Virus record (IMG/VR): IMGVR_UViG_3300050821_004354 | Span: 1 to 61,042 of that record | Reading direction: 5' to 3' (one strand) | From: a virus | Length of the DNA stretch: 61,042 bases | Part shown: in pieces, positions 14,300-22,286 of the stretch | Layout of the letters: each line of letters begins with the position of its first letter | How positions within the stretch are numbered: position 1 is the stretch's first letter | Notes under the pieces: model-generated | The model's database searches: none | What the model was told of the DNA's origin: nothing | What the model saw: the letters and a program-made list of their open reading frames with translations, nothing else | Program-made: the position numbers and the translations under genes

Positions 14300-16466
14300 T
14301 TGTCAGGTCTCCGTTCGTTCGCTGCAGTTTCCATCTCACGCCGAACTTGTTGTGCCCGTCGTGCACCAGCTTGTAGCCGGCACCGATCTTATCTTTCGAG
14401 GCACGTAGCCAGTACCCAACCTTGATCGGGTTATTTGGCTCCGCGCACCCCATCTGCATCAGCATGTCGCTCAGCTCGTTGTTAGTATCCGAGAGGCTCC
14501 CCACGACGCGCGCCATGTCGCCGGCCGTGAAGGGTCGGTCCCCAAAGTTAGCCGCCAGCTTCTCGAATATCGGGCCGACGTTCTTTGTCTCATCGTCTGT
14601 CTCATTCAGCTGCGTGACGACAGGGTCAGCCATCCCCAGCCAGATGAGTGGGTTCCGCGCGAGCTGGGACCAGCGCTCGAAGCTTGGTAGCTCGACCGGC
14701 ATCCCGCTGCCCTGGTCGCTGACGTACGTCCTGATGATATACGCCTTGATGATGGTGAGCGCGTCGACCAGCAGCTGTGCCCGGTGCTGCATGATATAGC
14801 GGCGCGGGTTAACGATCTTGAAGACCCTCTCGCGGAGGTTCTCCGTGTTCGCGTCGAGCCGGATCACTAGGCTCCGCCGCGCGAGCGCGCCGACCGGGGT
14901 CAGGTTGTTACCCGACGCCACCAGCACCGCCTTGTTGGCGATGCCGGTGGTGACGCTCTCCCCTAGCTTCCGATCCTTCCAGACCGCGCTCGTCAGGAAC
15001 GCTTCGAGCACCGACGAACGGACCTTGATACCGTCCGGGAGGTTGTCGAACCATATCGAGCGGTCCCCGGCCATCAGGCACGCGTAGATGGACTTACGTA
15101 GCTCGTCCTCATCCGCCACCCAGGGCCGCATCGCGGGCTCGGTCCCGTGCACGATCCGCGCCGCCATCTCTTGCAGCGTACTCTTGCCGGTGCCAGCCAT
15201 CGGCGCGTCGTAGAAGTACATCGGGCAACGCTCCATCGCGAGCCGCGCCGCCTCGGCGAGGATATGCGACACGAACGCCGCCTCCGACGCCTCCTCCTTC
15301 CATGGGAACTCGTTGAATGGCTCTCGGAGCCGCGCCAGCGCCGCCAGCGCGTCCTCACGCGTCGGCCGCTCAGGGATCGGCGGGAACTCGATGCTCGGGA
15401 CGTAGAGGGTCCGACTCACCGAGTCGTATCCGGCCACGTCGCAGATGCTACCGTCGTCGCGGAGGAACGGCGCACGCGCGATAGCGTCGAGCGGGCGGAG
15501 CGTGTTCCAGCTCCCCAGCCCGAGCATGTTGTTGATGTGCTCTGCGCTCGGTGCGACCATAACCCACTCCTCTTTCGTTGATAGATACTTCTGGAAATCG
15601 CACAGCTGCCCGAACCGCTTACGCGCCCACTCTTTGGTGGCGGGGATCAGCATCAGCGCGTCGCTGTTGCGCTGGATGGCGCCGTCGTTGTGCGCCTCGG
15701 TCGTCCGTACCAGCGACGATCCCTGCGTGTATACGTGCGGGTTCAGTACCTCCTCCAGCTCGTCCAGGATCCCGGAGAAGTTTGCGTCGACGAGACGGAT
15801 CAGCCTACGTCTGGCCGGCGCTACACCAACAGCGGGCGGTATCACGTCGACCAGGTCGATGTTCGGCGCCGGGTCAGGTACCGGCTCGAAGGCGCTGACG
15901 TCCGCCACCTTCAGCATCCCCCGCTGGCGCGCCATGTTGAAGATGTGCCGGTAGTCGGTGCGCGGCGCCTGGTCGCGGTGCGTGTCCCACCACCTCTCCG
16001 CGGCGCCGGGCTCGAACCCTGCCGCCTTACTACTGAAGTCGATCCACAGCTGATGTGCCGGCCGCTTACCCTGCAGCGAGAGGAGTGCGTAACCCACCTC
16101 ACTCCATGTGTCATTGTCCGAGACCTTGTCCAGGAGGAAGCGCAGGCACGCGAGCAGGTGCTGCCAGTCGTCCTCGCTGATCACCCTCATCACCTCCGGG
16201 CTCGTCTCCGTTGTCGGAGTTGCTGCCGTTGCAGTCGGGCTCGTAGTCGTCGGCGAAGTTTTCGCATACGTTTGAGTAAGCGTCGTCCACAGCTGGTCCA
16301 CTGCCGCTTGGGTCAGCGCCGGGATCGAAAGCGGTAGCCCGCCCTCCCATTGGTAGCGCGTGCCGCTGCTGTGAGTGCCCGCCGCTACGAACTGTTGCCC
16401 ATCGCCAAGAAGCTCTACCGCCGGCCCGCGCGGGTTCTCGTCCAACTTCAGTTTGCGTTTCTTCAT
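14292..16466 (-). CDS. PrimPol-helicase, C-terminal part (split gene)
   Basis: A 724-aa protein. The first residues (ELLGDGQQFVAAGTH) are the third catalytic segment of an archaeo-eukaryotic-type primase-polymerase; the first part is encoded at 17029-17460. A PriCT-like segment follows (SEVGYALLSL, FNMARQRG), then a helicase ATPase with Walker A APMAGTGKS near residue 420, IWFDN as Walker B, and ASGNN as sensor 1. The ATG at 16466 sits in an ATGA overlap with the HNH gene's stop, with GGAG six bases upstream. It probably primes and unwinds during replication together with its other half. Confidence 0.85.
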   Translation of the reverse strand: MKKRKLKLDENPRGPAVELLGDGQQFVAAGTHSSGTRYQWEGGLPLSIPALTQAAVDQLWTTLTQTYAKTSPTTTSPTATAATPTTETSPEVMRVISEDDWQHLLACLRFLLDKVSDNDTWSEVGYALLSLQGKRPAHQLWIDFSSKAAGFEPGAAERWWDTHRDQAPRTDYRHIFNMARQRGMLKVADVSAFEPVPDPAPNIDLVDVIPPAVGVAPARRRLIRLVDANFSGILDELEEVLNPHVYTQGSSLVRTTEAHNDGAIQRNSDALMLIPATKEWARKRFGQLCDFQKYLSTKEEWVMVAPSAEHINNMLGLGSWNTLRPLDAIARAPFLRDDGSICDVAGYDSVSRTLYVPSIEFPPIPERPTREDALAALARLREPFNEFPWKEEASEAAFVSHILAEAARLAMERCPMYFYDAPMAGTGKSTLQEMAARIVHGTEPAMRPWVADEDELRKSIYACLMAGDRSIWFDNLPDGIKVRSSVLEAFLTSAVWKDRKLGESVTTGIANKAVLVASGNNLTPVGALARRSLVIRLDANTENLRERVFKIVNPRRYIMQHRAQLLVDALTIIKAYIIRTYVSDQGSGMPVELPSFERWSQLARNPLIWLGMADPVVTQLNETDDETKNVGPIFEKLAANFGDRPFTAGDMARVVGSLSDTNNELSDMLMQMGCAEPNNPIKVGYWLRASKDKIGAGYKLVHDGHNKFGVRWKLQRTNGDLTNG

Positions 16467-17029
16467 ATGAGACTCCATAGGCGTGCGTCGTCAGCCAGAC
16501 GCTGAAACACATCAGGGTCAATGCAGTTGCTCTTAATCGTGTTTGCGTGGTTCGATATAACTCTGACGTTGCCACGGACATACCCTAGATGTGGTTTAAT
16601 TCTATCCAAACTTGGTGACTGCGGGTGTACCTTACGGTTTTTAGGACCCCAGTGAAACGGCAACAAGGTAAACGGACATTGTTCAGGGATCTGGACATCT
16701 TCTGCGCGCAAATCGAATTGAATGCCCAACCTTTTGCATCTGGATTTTGCCGCGTATATAACGCGAGCGACCCAAGTGTCAGGGTCATTGTTGAACAAGA
16801 CTCGTCGCGCGACTACCCGTTCTCGGTTGGCTGCGTGCCAAGCGCGCTGCAGCTCAAGCCTTCTCGCTCGTGTGGTCGCCCGATATGCGCGTTCTTTCTC
16901 TCGCGCTGCTTCTAAATTTGCGGCGCGCCGAAGAGAGTTACGCTTACTAACTACATCTTTATGCGTAGCATAGTATCTCCGTTGCGCCTCTCTATTGGAT
17001 GCGCGCTTAGCTTCTAGTGTGAGAGTCAT
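16463..17029 (-). CDS. HNH homing-type endonuclease splitting the PrimPol gene
   Basis: A 188-aa protein: N-terminal half is a basic coiled region with repeated RRYY/REKER elements; the C-terminal HNH core has CPFTLLPF, SLDRIKP, GYVRGNVRVISNHAN and a final helix. Its start (ATG 17029) shares a base with the upstream TGA and its stop overlaps the downstream ATG, so the insertion consists of coding sequence only. GGAGGA lies before the start. No intron or intein sequence is visible. Likely a mobile endonuclease that inserted into the PrimPol gene. Confidence 0.88.
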   Translation of the reverse strand: MTLTLEAKRASNREAQRRYYATHKDVVSKRNSLRRAANLEAAREKERAYRATTRARRLELQRAWHAANRERVVARRVLFNNDPDTWVARVIYAAKSRCKRLGIQFDLRAEDVQIPEQCPFTLLPFHWGPKNRKVHPQSPSLDRIKPHLGYVRGNVRVISNHANTIKSNCIDPDVFQRLADDARLWSLI

Positions 17030-17460
17030 CACTCCTCCAACCTGAACAACAGTAAGCACTTGCCGCTGTTCTCGCGATATCGCTTCGGCAGTTCCATACC
17101 GAGTTGTTGCTCGATCAACGTGACGATCTCTTCGGCTTTTGCGCGATTCTCCACGTCGATGTCAAACGCGTAGATGCCGCTGATCGGGCCGGTCCGTACG
17201 CACATGTTGAGGCGCGGATCCGTACTCCACTCGCGGATCTCTGTCGGCATGATGTCGCGCTTCTGCCAGGCTAATAGCCCGTGCGCCTCGCCGCGCGCGC
17301 TGAACATGCTCGGGATCTTGCCGACCTTGCCGGCGAGCGCGCTACCCTCCAGCACCTTGACGCCGGGCGATGCCGGCACGCAGGGGAGCAGGTTCGCGCC
17401 GAGACCTAACACGAAGTCGAAGTGACTCCATTCTTCCTGAGATGCGCCGAGTGGGCTCAT
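17029..17460 (-). CDS. PrimPol N-terminal part (split gene)
   Basis: A 143-aa protein holding the first half of a bifunctional primase-polymerase domain. It has an N-terminal GANLLPC...PGVKV segment, WSTDPRLNMCVRTG, then AFDIDV (the DxD metal site), and it ends in SGKCLLLFRLEE, where uninterrupted homologues continue toward the third motif. ATG 17460 forms TAATG with the lipoprotein gene stop and has GGAG upstream. The active site is thus divided between this protein and the one at 14292-16466. Confidence 0.8.
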   Translation of the reverse strand: MSPLGASQEEWSHFDFVLGLGANLLPCVPASPGVKVLEGSALAGKVGKIPSMFSARGEAHGLLAWQKRDIMPTEIREWSTDPRLNMCVRTGPISGIYAFDIDVENRAKAEEIVTLIEQQLGMELPKRYRENSGKCLLLFRLEE

Positions 17461-17621
17461 TAAAAACTCCATGTCACAGTAAGCGGGTACCGGTGATCGC
17501 AGCGTAGGTGCTGCGGTCGCTCGTTGATTGATCTGTCACACACCAGCTGCAGCTGGCCGTGCGGTATCGCTACCACACAGCCGACCAGCATGGTCGACGC
17601 GGTGACGATAGCGAGCCTCAT
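17460..17621 (-). CDS. Small lipoprotein, 53 aa
   Basis: Starts MRLAIVTASTMLVGC: a short signal peptide with lipobox LVGC, so the mature protein would be about 39 residues beginning at Cys15. Two more Cys (28, 41) could form a disulfide. It overlaps the preceding 28-aa membrane protein by four bases and the PrimPol start by one. The pairing of a tiny inner-membrane protein with a lipoprotein recalls spanins, but it is far from the lysozyme and lacks a coiled coil. Confidence 0.65.
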   Translation of the reverse strand: MRLAIVTASTMLVGCVVAIPHGQLQLVCDRSINERPQHLRCDHRYPLTVTWSF

Positions 17622-17704
17622 TTACGGAATGAGTCGATGACCGCGATAGTGAAGAGCAGCAGGCTCAGGAACAGGAGCCCGATCAGCGCTTGCTCTGGCC
17701 TCAT
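17618..17704 (-). CDS. Single-pass membrane microprotein, 28 aa
   Basis: Starts with ATG in an ATGA overlap with the upstream gene. Residues 6-23 form one hydrophobic helix (LIGLLFLSLLLFTIAVI), then the protein ends in a short basic tail. Below usual gene-calling length, but the overlaps on both sides support translation. Confidence 0.6.
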   Translation of the reverse strand: MRPEQALIGLLFLSLLLFTIAVIDSFRK

Positions 17705-18057
17705 ATGCTTTCGCCTCGCGGTAGAATCTCAATCGCCTGGATCTCGCCCGCCGTCGAGCGGTAGAAGCACTGCGCGAGCCGCTTCGCCCTGGCGCGCAGG
17801 CACACGATAGCCTTCGCGCTGGCGAAGGTCGGCACCCACACGTACTTGGAGAGCGTCTCGCATCGGTCACCGCCCAGCTCCGCCATCAGGTCCGCCACCT
17901 CGGGCGGTACCTCGCGGCACTCCTGGTAGATCAGGATCGTGGGCTCCGTAAACTTCGCCTTGTTCGCGTCCTGCCACGGATCGATACCGTGACCCTCGCC
18001 GGATATGGCCTGCGAGGCATAAAGTGCAAATATCATCCCAAGGGCATATCTGGTCAT
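17701..18057 (-). CDS. Exported hypothetical protein, 118 aa
   Basis: I chose ATG 18057 (ATGA overlap). The first 20 residues (RYALGMIFALYASQAISG) form a signal peptide, cleavage near ASQA/ISG. The mature part has four Cys (CREVPP, DRCETL, VCLRA, QCFYR), suited to periplasmic disulfides. No family recognised. Confidence 0.65.
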   Translation of the reverse strand: MTRYALGMIFALYASQAISGEGHGIDPWQDANKAKFTEPTILIYQECREVPPEVADLMAELGGDRCETLSKYVWVPTFASAKAIVCLRARAKRLAQCFYRSTAGEIQAIEILPRGESI

Positions 18058-18239
18058 GAAATCAGGTCCATGTTGTCTCCTGTCCATCCGGTCTGGTCCG
18101 CGATGTCGCGGTGTATCTGATCGCGGCGCGCTGCGTTCGCGGCCTCGTGTCGCGCGATGTATTGCTCTGGGGTGCCCACGAGCACGCCCGCCTCCGAGAG
18201 CAGCTTGAGGCGGGCGCGCATATACTCGCGGTCGGTCAT
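18054..18239 (-). CDS. Hypothetical protein, 61 aa
   Basis: Charged, helical (REYMRARLKLLSEAG...QIHRDIADQTGW). ATGA overlaps on both sides. No family recognised. Confidence 0.6.
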   Translation of the reverse strand: MTDREYMRARLKLLSEAGVLVGTPEQYIARHEAANAARRDQIHRDIADQTGWTGDNMDLIS

Positions 18240-18442
18240 ACAAGTTCCTTGGCGTCGCGAGACTCCAGCTCCGCGAGGAGTCGGTCGGCTAAGTTCACCG
18301 CGTCGATCACCGACGGTAGGCGCCCGGGCGCGGCGGACATGGCGAGACCCTTGAGGATCTCGATGGCGGCGTGCTCACGCTTCGTCAGCCCAGAGTGCGG
18401 GCTGTCAGCGACGGGGAACGCCGGCTGCCAGGAGCGGCTCAC
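18236..18442 (-). CDS. Hypothetical protein, 68 aa (phage LTKREH family)
   Basis: GTG start in a GTGA overlap. LTKREHAAIEILKGL followed by VIDAVNLADRLLAEL matches a common phage small protein with a T.R...A..AL.GLL and A..LAD.L pattern. Function unknown. Confidence 0.65.
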   Translation of the reverse strand: MSRSWQPAFPVADSPHSGLTKREHAAIEILKGLAMSAAPGRLPSVIDAVNLADRLLAELESRDAKELV

Positions 18443-18900
18443 GAGCGCACCGCCGGGTACGGGTACGCTTCGGCGATATCGAGCGACTCGCGGACACCGT
18501 TGTAAAGCCGCGCCCGCGCGAAGATGCGTAGCTGCGCGTCGCTGAGGTTGTGGAATCGGTCGGCGATGTCAGCGTTCGAGTCCGGGCGCCGGTAGAAGCT
18601 CTCGGGGAAGTGCTTCTGCGCGTAGGCGAGTGTATAGAAGCCGGGCTCCTCGGGCTTGCTCTTGTCGGTCTCGAACCCGTAGCGCGGGTTAGACTCCATG
18701 AAGAGGCGCGGGCCGGCGCTCGGGATCCGGTTCACGCCCAAGAACACCATCAGCTCGTCGCGAGCCTTCATGCCCGGCTTCACGTCCGGCTCGCTGCGGA
18801 TCTGCGCGATGGCGTCGTCGATGGTGCCCACGTAGCCGTACTGGTTCGCGGTGCGCGCGTCGTAGCTCGTGGTGCGGATGTCGGTCTGTGCTTTGCTCAT
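18439..18900 (-). CDS. Hypothetical protein, 153 aa
   Basis: ATG 18900 overlaps the upstream stop. Acidic, with FHNLSDAQLRIFARARLYNG near the C-terminus. No family recognised. Confidence 0.6.
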   Translation of the reverse strand: MSKAQTDIRTTSYDARTANQYGYVGTIDDAIAQIRSEPDVKPGMKARDELMVFLGVNRIPSAGPRLFMESNPRYGFETDKSKPEEPGFYTLAYAQKHFPESFYRRPDSNADIADRFHNLSDAQLRIFARARLYNGVRESLDIAEAYPYPAVRS

Positions 18901-19094
18901 GTCAGGTCTCCATGTTTCGGGGCGCAGCAGGTGCTGTACCTGCCTTGCACTATACAGGGACAGACCCCGAAGTGCAACAGCTGCGAAATCAGCTGCTGGC
19001 GGTCCAGATCAGCCGCCCGGAGCGCGTGTATCCGCTCCTGGGCCATCTGCTGGATCAGCCCGTGCTGGCGCATCAGGTCATGGTAGTCGCTCAC
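18897..19094 (-). CDS. Hypothetical protein, 65 aa
   Basis: GTG start in a GTGA overlap. N-terminal helix (DLMRQHGLIQQMAQERIHAL), then a Cys-rich end with CPC and CC pairs that may bind metal. No family recognised. Confidence 0.55.
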   Translation of the reverse strand: MSDYHDLMRQHGLIQQMAQERIHALRAADLDRQQLISQLLHFGVCPCIVQGRYSTCCAPKHGDLT

Positions 19095-19846
19095 GGGTCG
19101 AGCCTCTGGCCGCTGTCACCGACCTCGGGGATGTCGCAGTGCCGACGGATCCGCGCGAGGTGGTTCCGCGCGTTGATCAGCCGACCGGCCTGCAGCTCGA
19201 TATACTCACCGTTCACCTTGATCGTGTTCTCGTGGTCGTGGATGATCGCGCCCTGCTTTGCGATTGCGGCGTTCAGCTCCTGGATCTTCTTGTAGCGGCG
19301 GTTTGCGCAGCGCACGTAGCAGTCCGTGATCGACTTCTGCTGGCGTAGCTCGCTCTTCAGCTTGTCGACCTCGCGCATCGCGATCTCTTGCTCGTCGAGC
19401 TGCTGCTGGAGCTTCGATATCTGGTTCAGGTACTCGACGTTAGTCTGCATCGAGCGGCTAATGTCGTGCTTAAGCGCGACGATCTCCGTATTGAGGTTCG
19501 CGATCTCGTTCTGGTGCCGCTCGTATTGGTCAGCGAAGCGTGCGACTGAGATCGACTGAGAGTAGTAGCCCTCCTCATACAAGCAATCGTTGGCGATGGT
19601 GCGTATCCGTGCGGGCAAGATGGTGGGATCCCATTCCCCGAGCGCGACATTTGCGTAGAAATTCTTCCACCGGGTGCGCATGCCGTCGTGATCCTTCTCG
19701 CTGTAGTCATGGTAAGCGATATCGCTCGCCATCGCCTCACGCGCTGGCGGCGCGCAGCGGCACTCGTAGCAGATGGGCGGGTGCAGCTCGTACATGCCGT
19801 CTTTGCCGCAGTGAATACACTGGGTGTGTTGGAATGAGTTTGCCAT
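19091..19846 (-). CDS. Zinc-ribbon coiled-coil protein, 251 aa
   Basis: Residues 10-31 contain CIHCG then CYECRC, a four-Cys zinc ribbon. Residues 110-230 are a long coiled coil with repeated leucine/isoleucine heptads (IANLNTEIVALKHDI, QISKLQQQLDEQE). The layout suggests a scaffold or DNA-contacting oligomer. No family recognised. Confidence 0.65.
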   Translation of the reverse strand: MANSFQHTQCIHCGKDGMYELHPPICYECRCAPPAREAMASDIAYHDYSEKDHDGMRTRWKNFYANVALGEWDPTILPARIRTIANDCLYEEGYYSQSISVARFADQYERHQNEIANLNTEIVALKHDISRSMQTNVEYLNQISKLQQQLDEQEIAMREVDKLKSELRQQKSITDCYVRCANRRYKKIQELNAAIAKQGAIIHDHENTIKVNGEYIELQAGRLINARNHLARIRRHCDIPEVGDSGQRLDP

Positions 19847-20302
19847 TTAGATGTACCTCGCTTCGACGTTTCGTGGGAGTTCGAGCTTAAAGTGTTTGCT
19901 ACCGGGAAAGGCGCCACGCTGGCGCATCTTCCCCTCCAGGATCTCACGCGCTACCCGGTCGGTGTGCTTGAGATCTAGATCCAGCTCACGCGGGAACGGA
20001 TCATCGAACCTAACGGAGACCTGCTCCTCCTCGCCGTTCGGCAGCGTCCACGCAGCATCGTAGCGGTAGATGTCGCTGGGAGTTATGGATGTGACCACGA
20101 ACTGCTTGCAGCGTCGGATCACGAGCGGATCATGGATACCCTCGAAGGTGACCACGTCGCCGACATTGAACGCGCTGAGCGGCGTGAGCCAGCCACCGCG
20201 AGGCGGTAGGAAGATCTTGCGCGCAACGTCCGGGACCAGGAGACCGGCCGCCGTCACGGCGGCGCCGGCCCCGAGCATCTTGAGGAACCCTCTGCGGTTC
20301 AT
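19847..20302 (-). CDS. Tat-signal protein, 151 aa
   Basis: I chose ATG 20302, where the previous gene's stop overlaps (ATGA). The N-terminus MNRRGFLKMLGAGAAVTAA is a twin-arginine signal: the RRxFLK motif and an Ala/Gly-rich hydrophobic region. The mature part is beta-rich (FNVGDVVTFEG, EEEQVSVRF). A folded exported protein is inferred; function unknown. The ribosome site is weak, so translation may depend on coupling. Confidence 0.65.
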   Translation of the reverse strand: MNRRGFLKMLGAGAAVTAAGLLVPDVARKIFLPPRGGWLTPLSAFNVGDVVTFEGIHDPLVIRRCKQFVVTSITPSDIYRYDAAWTLPNGEEEQVSVRFDDPFPRELDLDLKHTDRVAREILEGKMRQRGAFPGSKHFKLELPRNVEARYI

Positions 20303-20562
20303 TGGCACTGTTGCAACTCTCCGTGTGGTGCGATGTAGATCGCTGTGGGGCACCCGCTGTCGGTGCGCTTCAGGTTCTCCTGGTCCCAGGACTGCTCGTG
20401 CCGGTGACGTTTGCCGGTCAGCGCTCGCGCGCCACCCTCGTTCATGCTCCTCCACCAGACGTTGTGGTTCAGGGCGTAGGTGTCCACCTGGAACCCGAGC
20501 GCGAGCAGCGCCAGCAGCCAGGATGCGTACCAGAGCGTGAAGTAGCTCCTCATGCGAATCAT
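20299..20562 (-). CDS. Membrane or signal-anchored protein, 87 aa
   Basis: ATG 20562 has GAGGAG and an ATGA overlap. Residues 7-26 are hydrophobic (YFTLWYASWLLALLALGF), likely a signal anchor; the rest is charged, Trp/His-rich. No family recognised. Confidence 0.6.
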   Translation of the reverse strand: MIRMRSYFTLWYASWLLALLALGFQVDTYALNHNVWWRSMNEGGARALTGKRHRHEQSWDQENLKRTDSGCPTAIYIAPHGELQQCQ

Positions 20563-20828
20563 TTTGTCTCCTCAATGATCTCGATAGTGGAGTAGACACC
20601 GAACGAGCCGTTGTTGCAGTGGACCAGCACATAGCGCCCGCCACCAATCTGCACCAGCAGCTTCGGATTCTCGCGGCTGATGCAGCTCTTCAGCTGCTGC
20701 CCGATGGCGTCAAGGTCCTGGGCCTCGCGCCGCAGATTATCTTGAGCCATCTGCACCGTGCGCCGCATGTCTTCGACGTGGTCGAGCTGGCGCGCGTACT
20801 TCGCTGCGAGGTTCGATGTGTCGCTCAT
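20559..20828 (-). CDS. Hypothetical protein, 89 aa
   Basis: A coiled N-terminal helix (ARQLDHVEDMRRTVQMAQDNLRR... region, residues 10-50) followed by a beta hairpin (LLVQIGGGRYVLVHC). ATGA overlaps both neighbours. No family recognised. Confidence 0.6.
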   Translation of the reverse strand: MSDTSNLAAKYARQLDHVEDMRRTVQMAQDNLRREAQDLDAIGQQLKSCISRENPKLLVQIGGGRYVLVHCNNGSFGVYSTIEIIEETK

Positions 20829-20995
20829 GGTATCCCACCTCCGTAGTAGCTCGGTGTCGGCATCTTCGCGAGCGCGTCGCGCTGCTTCCTGAACTCTAGC
20901 AGCTCACGCGCCATCTGCTTCGCCTCGTGCCGGTAGCAGTGCCCGTTACCGTCAGCGATCTGCTTGAGGACCTCGTCTGCTATGGTGTCACTCAT
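20825..20995 (-). CDS. Hypothetical protein, 56 aa
   Basis: I chose ATG 20995 (GGGGT upstream) rather than the outer start, which is a shadow of the membrane microprotein. Helical N-terminus, then SYYGGG near the end. No family recognised. Confidence 0.55.
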   Translation of the reverse strand: MSDTIADEVLKQIADGNGHCYRHEAKQMARELLEFRKQRDALAKMPTPSYYGGGIP

Positions 20996-21086
20996 CGTAG
21001 ACCCCGAAGATACACCAGCCGGCGAAGACGCCAAGGAAAAAGAAAATCATCAGCGCCGCCGCATACAGAAACGCTAGACGTGTCAT
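20988..21086 (-). CDS. Single-pass membrane microprotein, 32 aa
   Basis: Starts at ATG 21086 in an ATGA overlap with the lipoprotein gene's stop. Almost wholly hydrophobic (FLYAAALMIFFFLGVFAGW). Overlaps the next gene by eight bases. Too short for default gene callers, but its place in the coupled series supports it. Confidence 0.6.
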   Translation of the reverse strand: MTRLAFLYAAALMIFFFLGVFAGWCIFGVYDE

Positions 21087-21817
21087 GGCGCGGTCACTCC
21101 ATCTTCGTCGGTGGACTCGCAGATCACGTCCCATATGATCCCGTAGCCCTGCCAGTTCGGGAACCTGCCCGCCGCGTCGTAGTATGGCTTCGGCGGCGGT
21201 ACGCCGTTGCTCAGCTCGATGATGTCCTTGATCGTCTCAGGGTGCGCGAGCCCGTAGTAGAGATCTGCGAGCTGTGTCCCGTAGCTCTTTGATATCGAGC
21301 GAATCTCAGCGTTCCACGCCTGCACCTCAGCGTCGTATCCTGCGGTGGTGGGTAGCGTCGCCAAGATCACGATCACGCCCTGCGCCTGCGCCTCCTGCAC
21401 CATCTCGATGATGGGCGCGGTGGATGGCGCCGGCTCGTGTATGTCCGTGAAGCCTGCGAGGATCACGACCGCCTTCGGGTTCTGTGCGAGCGCGGTCGGG
21501 AACCGTCGGAGCACCTCAACCGCCGGGATATTCTGCGCAACCACGCATGCGCCGTCGATCACGTCTTGCTGGAAGTCTGGCAGGGGCGCGTTGTAGGCCG
21601 GGTCACAGCCCCAGTACGCCACGTCGTCACCCACGTAGACCAGCAGACCGTACCCATCCTTCGAGGCCGGCGCCGGCTTCGGTATCGCGACGGGCGCGGG
21701 CGGAGAGCCTCCGCCACCGCACCCGAATAGCGTGAGCGCGAGAGCGAACCCGACGGCCCAGCCGATGAGGCCGAGCGGTATAGCGAAACCGAGACCGCGA
21801 AAGAATTTGCTGTTCAT
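21083..21817 (-). CDS. Lipoprotein with degenerate SGNH-hydrolase fold, 244 aa
   Basis: Signal peptide with LFGC at 30-33, then a Gly/Pro linker. From residue 55 it follows the SGNH/GDSL block order: VYVGDD (block I; usually GDS), ILAGFTD near 119-125 (block III), and a late PNWQGYG matching the segment after block V. The block I Ser is Asp and the block V His is absent (RFPN), so it is probably non-catalytic. A surface-anchored binding protein, for example in superinfection exclusion, is one guess; the function is not shown. Confidence 0.6.
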   Translation of the reverse strand: MNSKFFRGLGFAIPLGLIGWAVGFALALTLFGCGGGGSPPAPVAIPKPAPASKDGYGLLVYVGDDVAYWGCDPAYNAPLPDFQQDVIDGACVVAQNIPAVEVLRRFPTALAQNPKAVVILAGFTDIHEPAPSTAPIIEMVQEAQAQGVIVILATLPTTAGYDAEVQAWNAEIRSISKSYGTQLADLYYGLAHPETIKDIIELSNGVPPPKPYYDAAGRFPNWQGYGIIWDVICESTDEDGVTAP

Positions 21818-22071
21818 AGGTGTGACACCAAGCGCGTGCGCTCGGCCTCCAGCGCTACGATCAGCGCCTCGATCTGGTTGATGGTGAGCGACGCGTGGCT
21901 ATACGCCGCCCGCTGCGCCTGCCCGTGCTCCGCGGTCTTCCCGAAGGTGCGGATCTGGATCGCGCTCCGCTCGGGCGACTCGCCGAATACTCGCACGCCA
22001 ACGACGACGCCGTGCGGGATGGCGCTGAGCAGTTTCGTGCTCGCGGGCGCCTTGATGATGGTCTCACTCAT
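21814..22071 (-). CDS. Hypothetical protein, 85 aa
   Basis: I chose ATG 22071, eight bases after AGGAG; an ATG at 22077 is too close to it. Beta-rich first half (GVVVGVRVFGESPERSAIQIR), then a helix (NQIEALIVALEAERTRL). No family recognised. Confidence 0.6.
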   Translation of the reverse strand: MSETIIKAPASTKLLSAIPHGVVVGVRVFGESPERSAIQIRTFGKTAEHGQAQRAAYSHASLTINQIEALIVALEAERTRLVSHL

Positions 22072-22082
22072 GATCATGTCTC

Positions 22083-22286
22083 CTAGCTTCGGTTTGTGTG
22101 GTTGATCGAATTACGCCACGAACTATACCCCATGCTGATGCCGTCCACAAGCGGGGCCTGGATGTGGTGCAGATAGGGATTCGAGCGCTGTGCCCAATCG
22201 CACAGCAGGTGGCTGTTCCAGATGATCTCGCGCCAGCGCTCGTACGCTGCCTCGATGTCCTGTGCCATGAATCTCTCGCCGCTCAC
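22083..22286 (-). CDS. Hypothetical protein, 67 aa
   Basis: GTG start in a GTGA overlap. Trp-rich and helical at the start (DIEAAYERWREIIWNSHLL). No family recognised. Confidence 0.55.
   Translation of the reverse strand: MSGERFMAQDIEAAYERWREIIWNSHLLCDWAQRSNPYLHHIQAPLVDGISMGYSSWRNSINHTNRS

Noticed and set aside
16111-16581. 156-aa minus-strand frame across the HNH/PrimPol border
   Set aside because: Out of frame with both real genes and low-complexity in its second half.
16463-17029. Group I intron or intein in the PrimPol gene
   Set aside because: The insert is fully occupied by the HNH reading frame with its own start and stop, and there are no intron core sequences or intein splice-site residues in frame.
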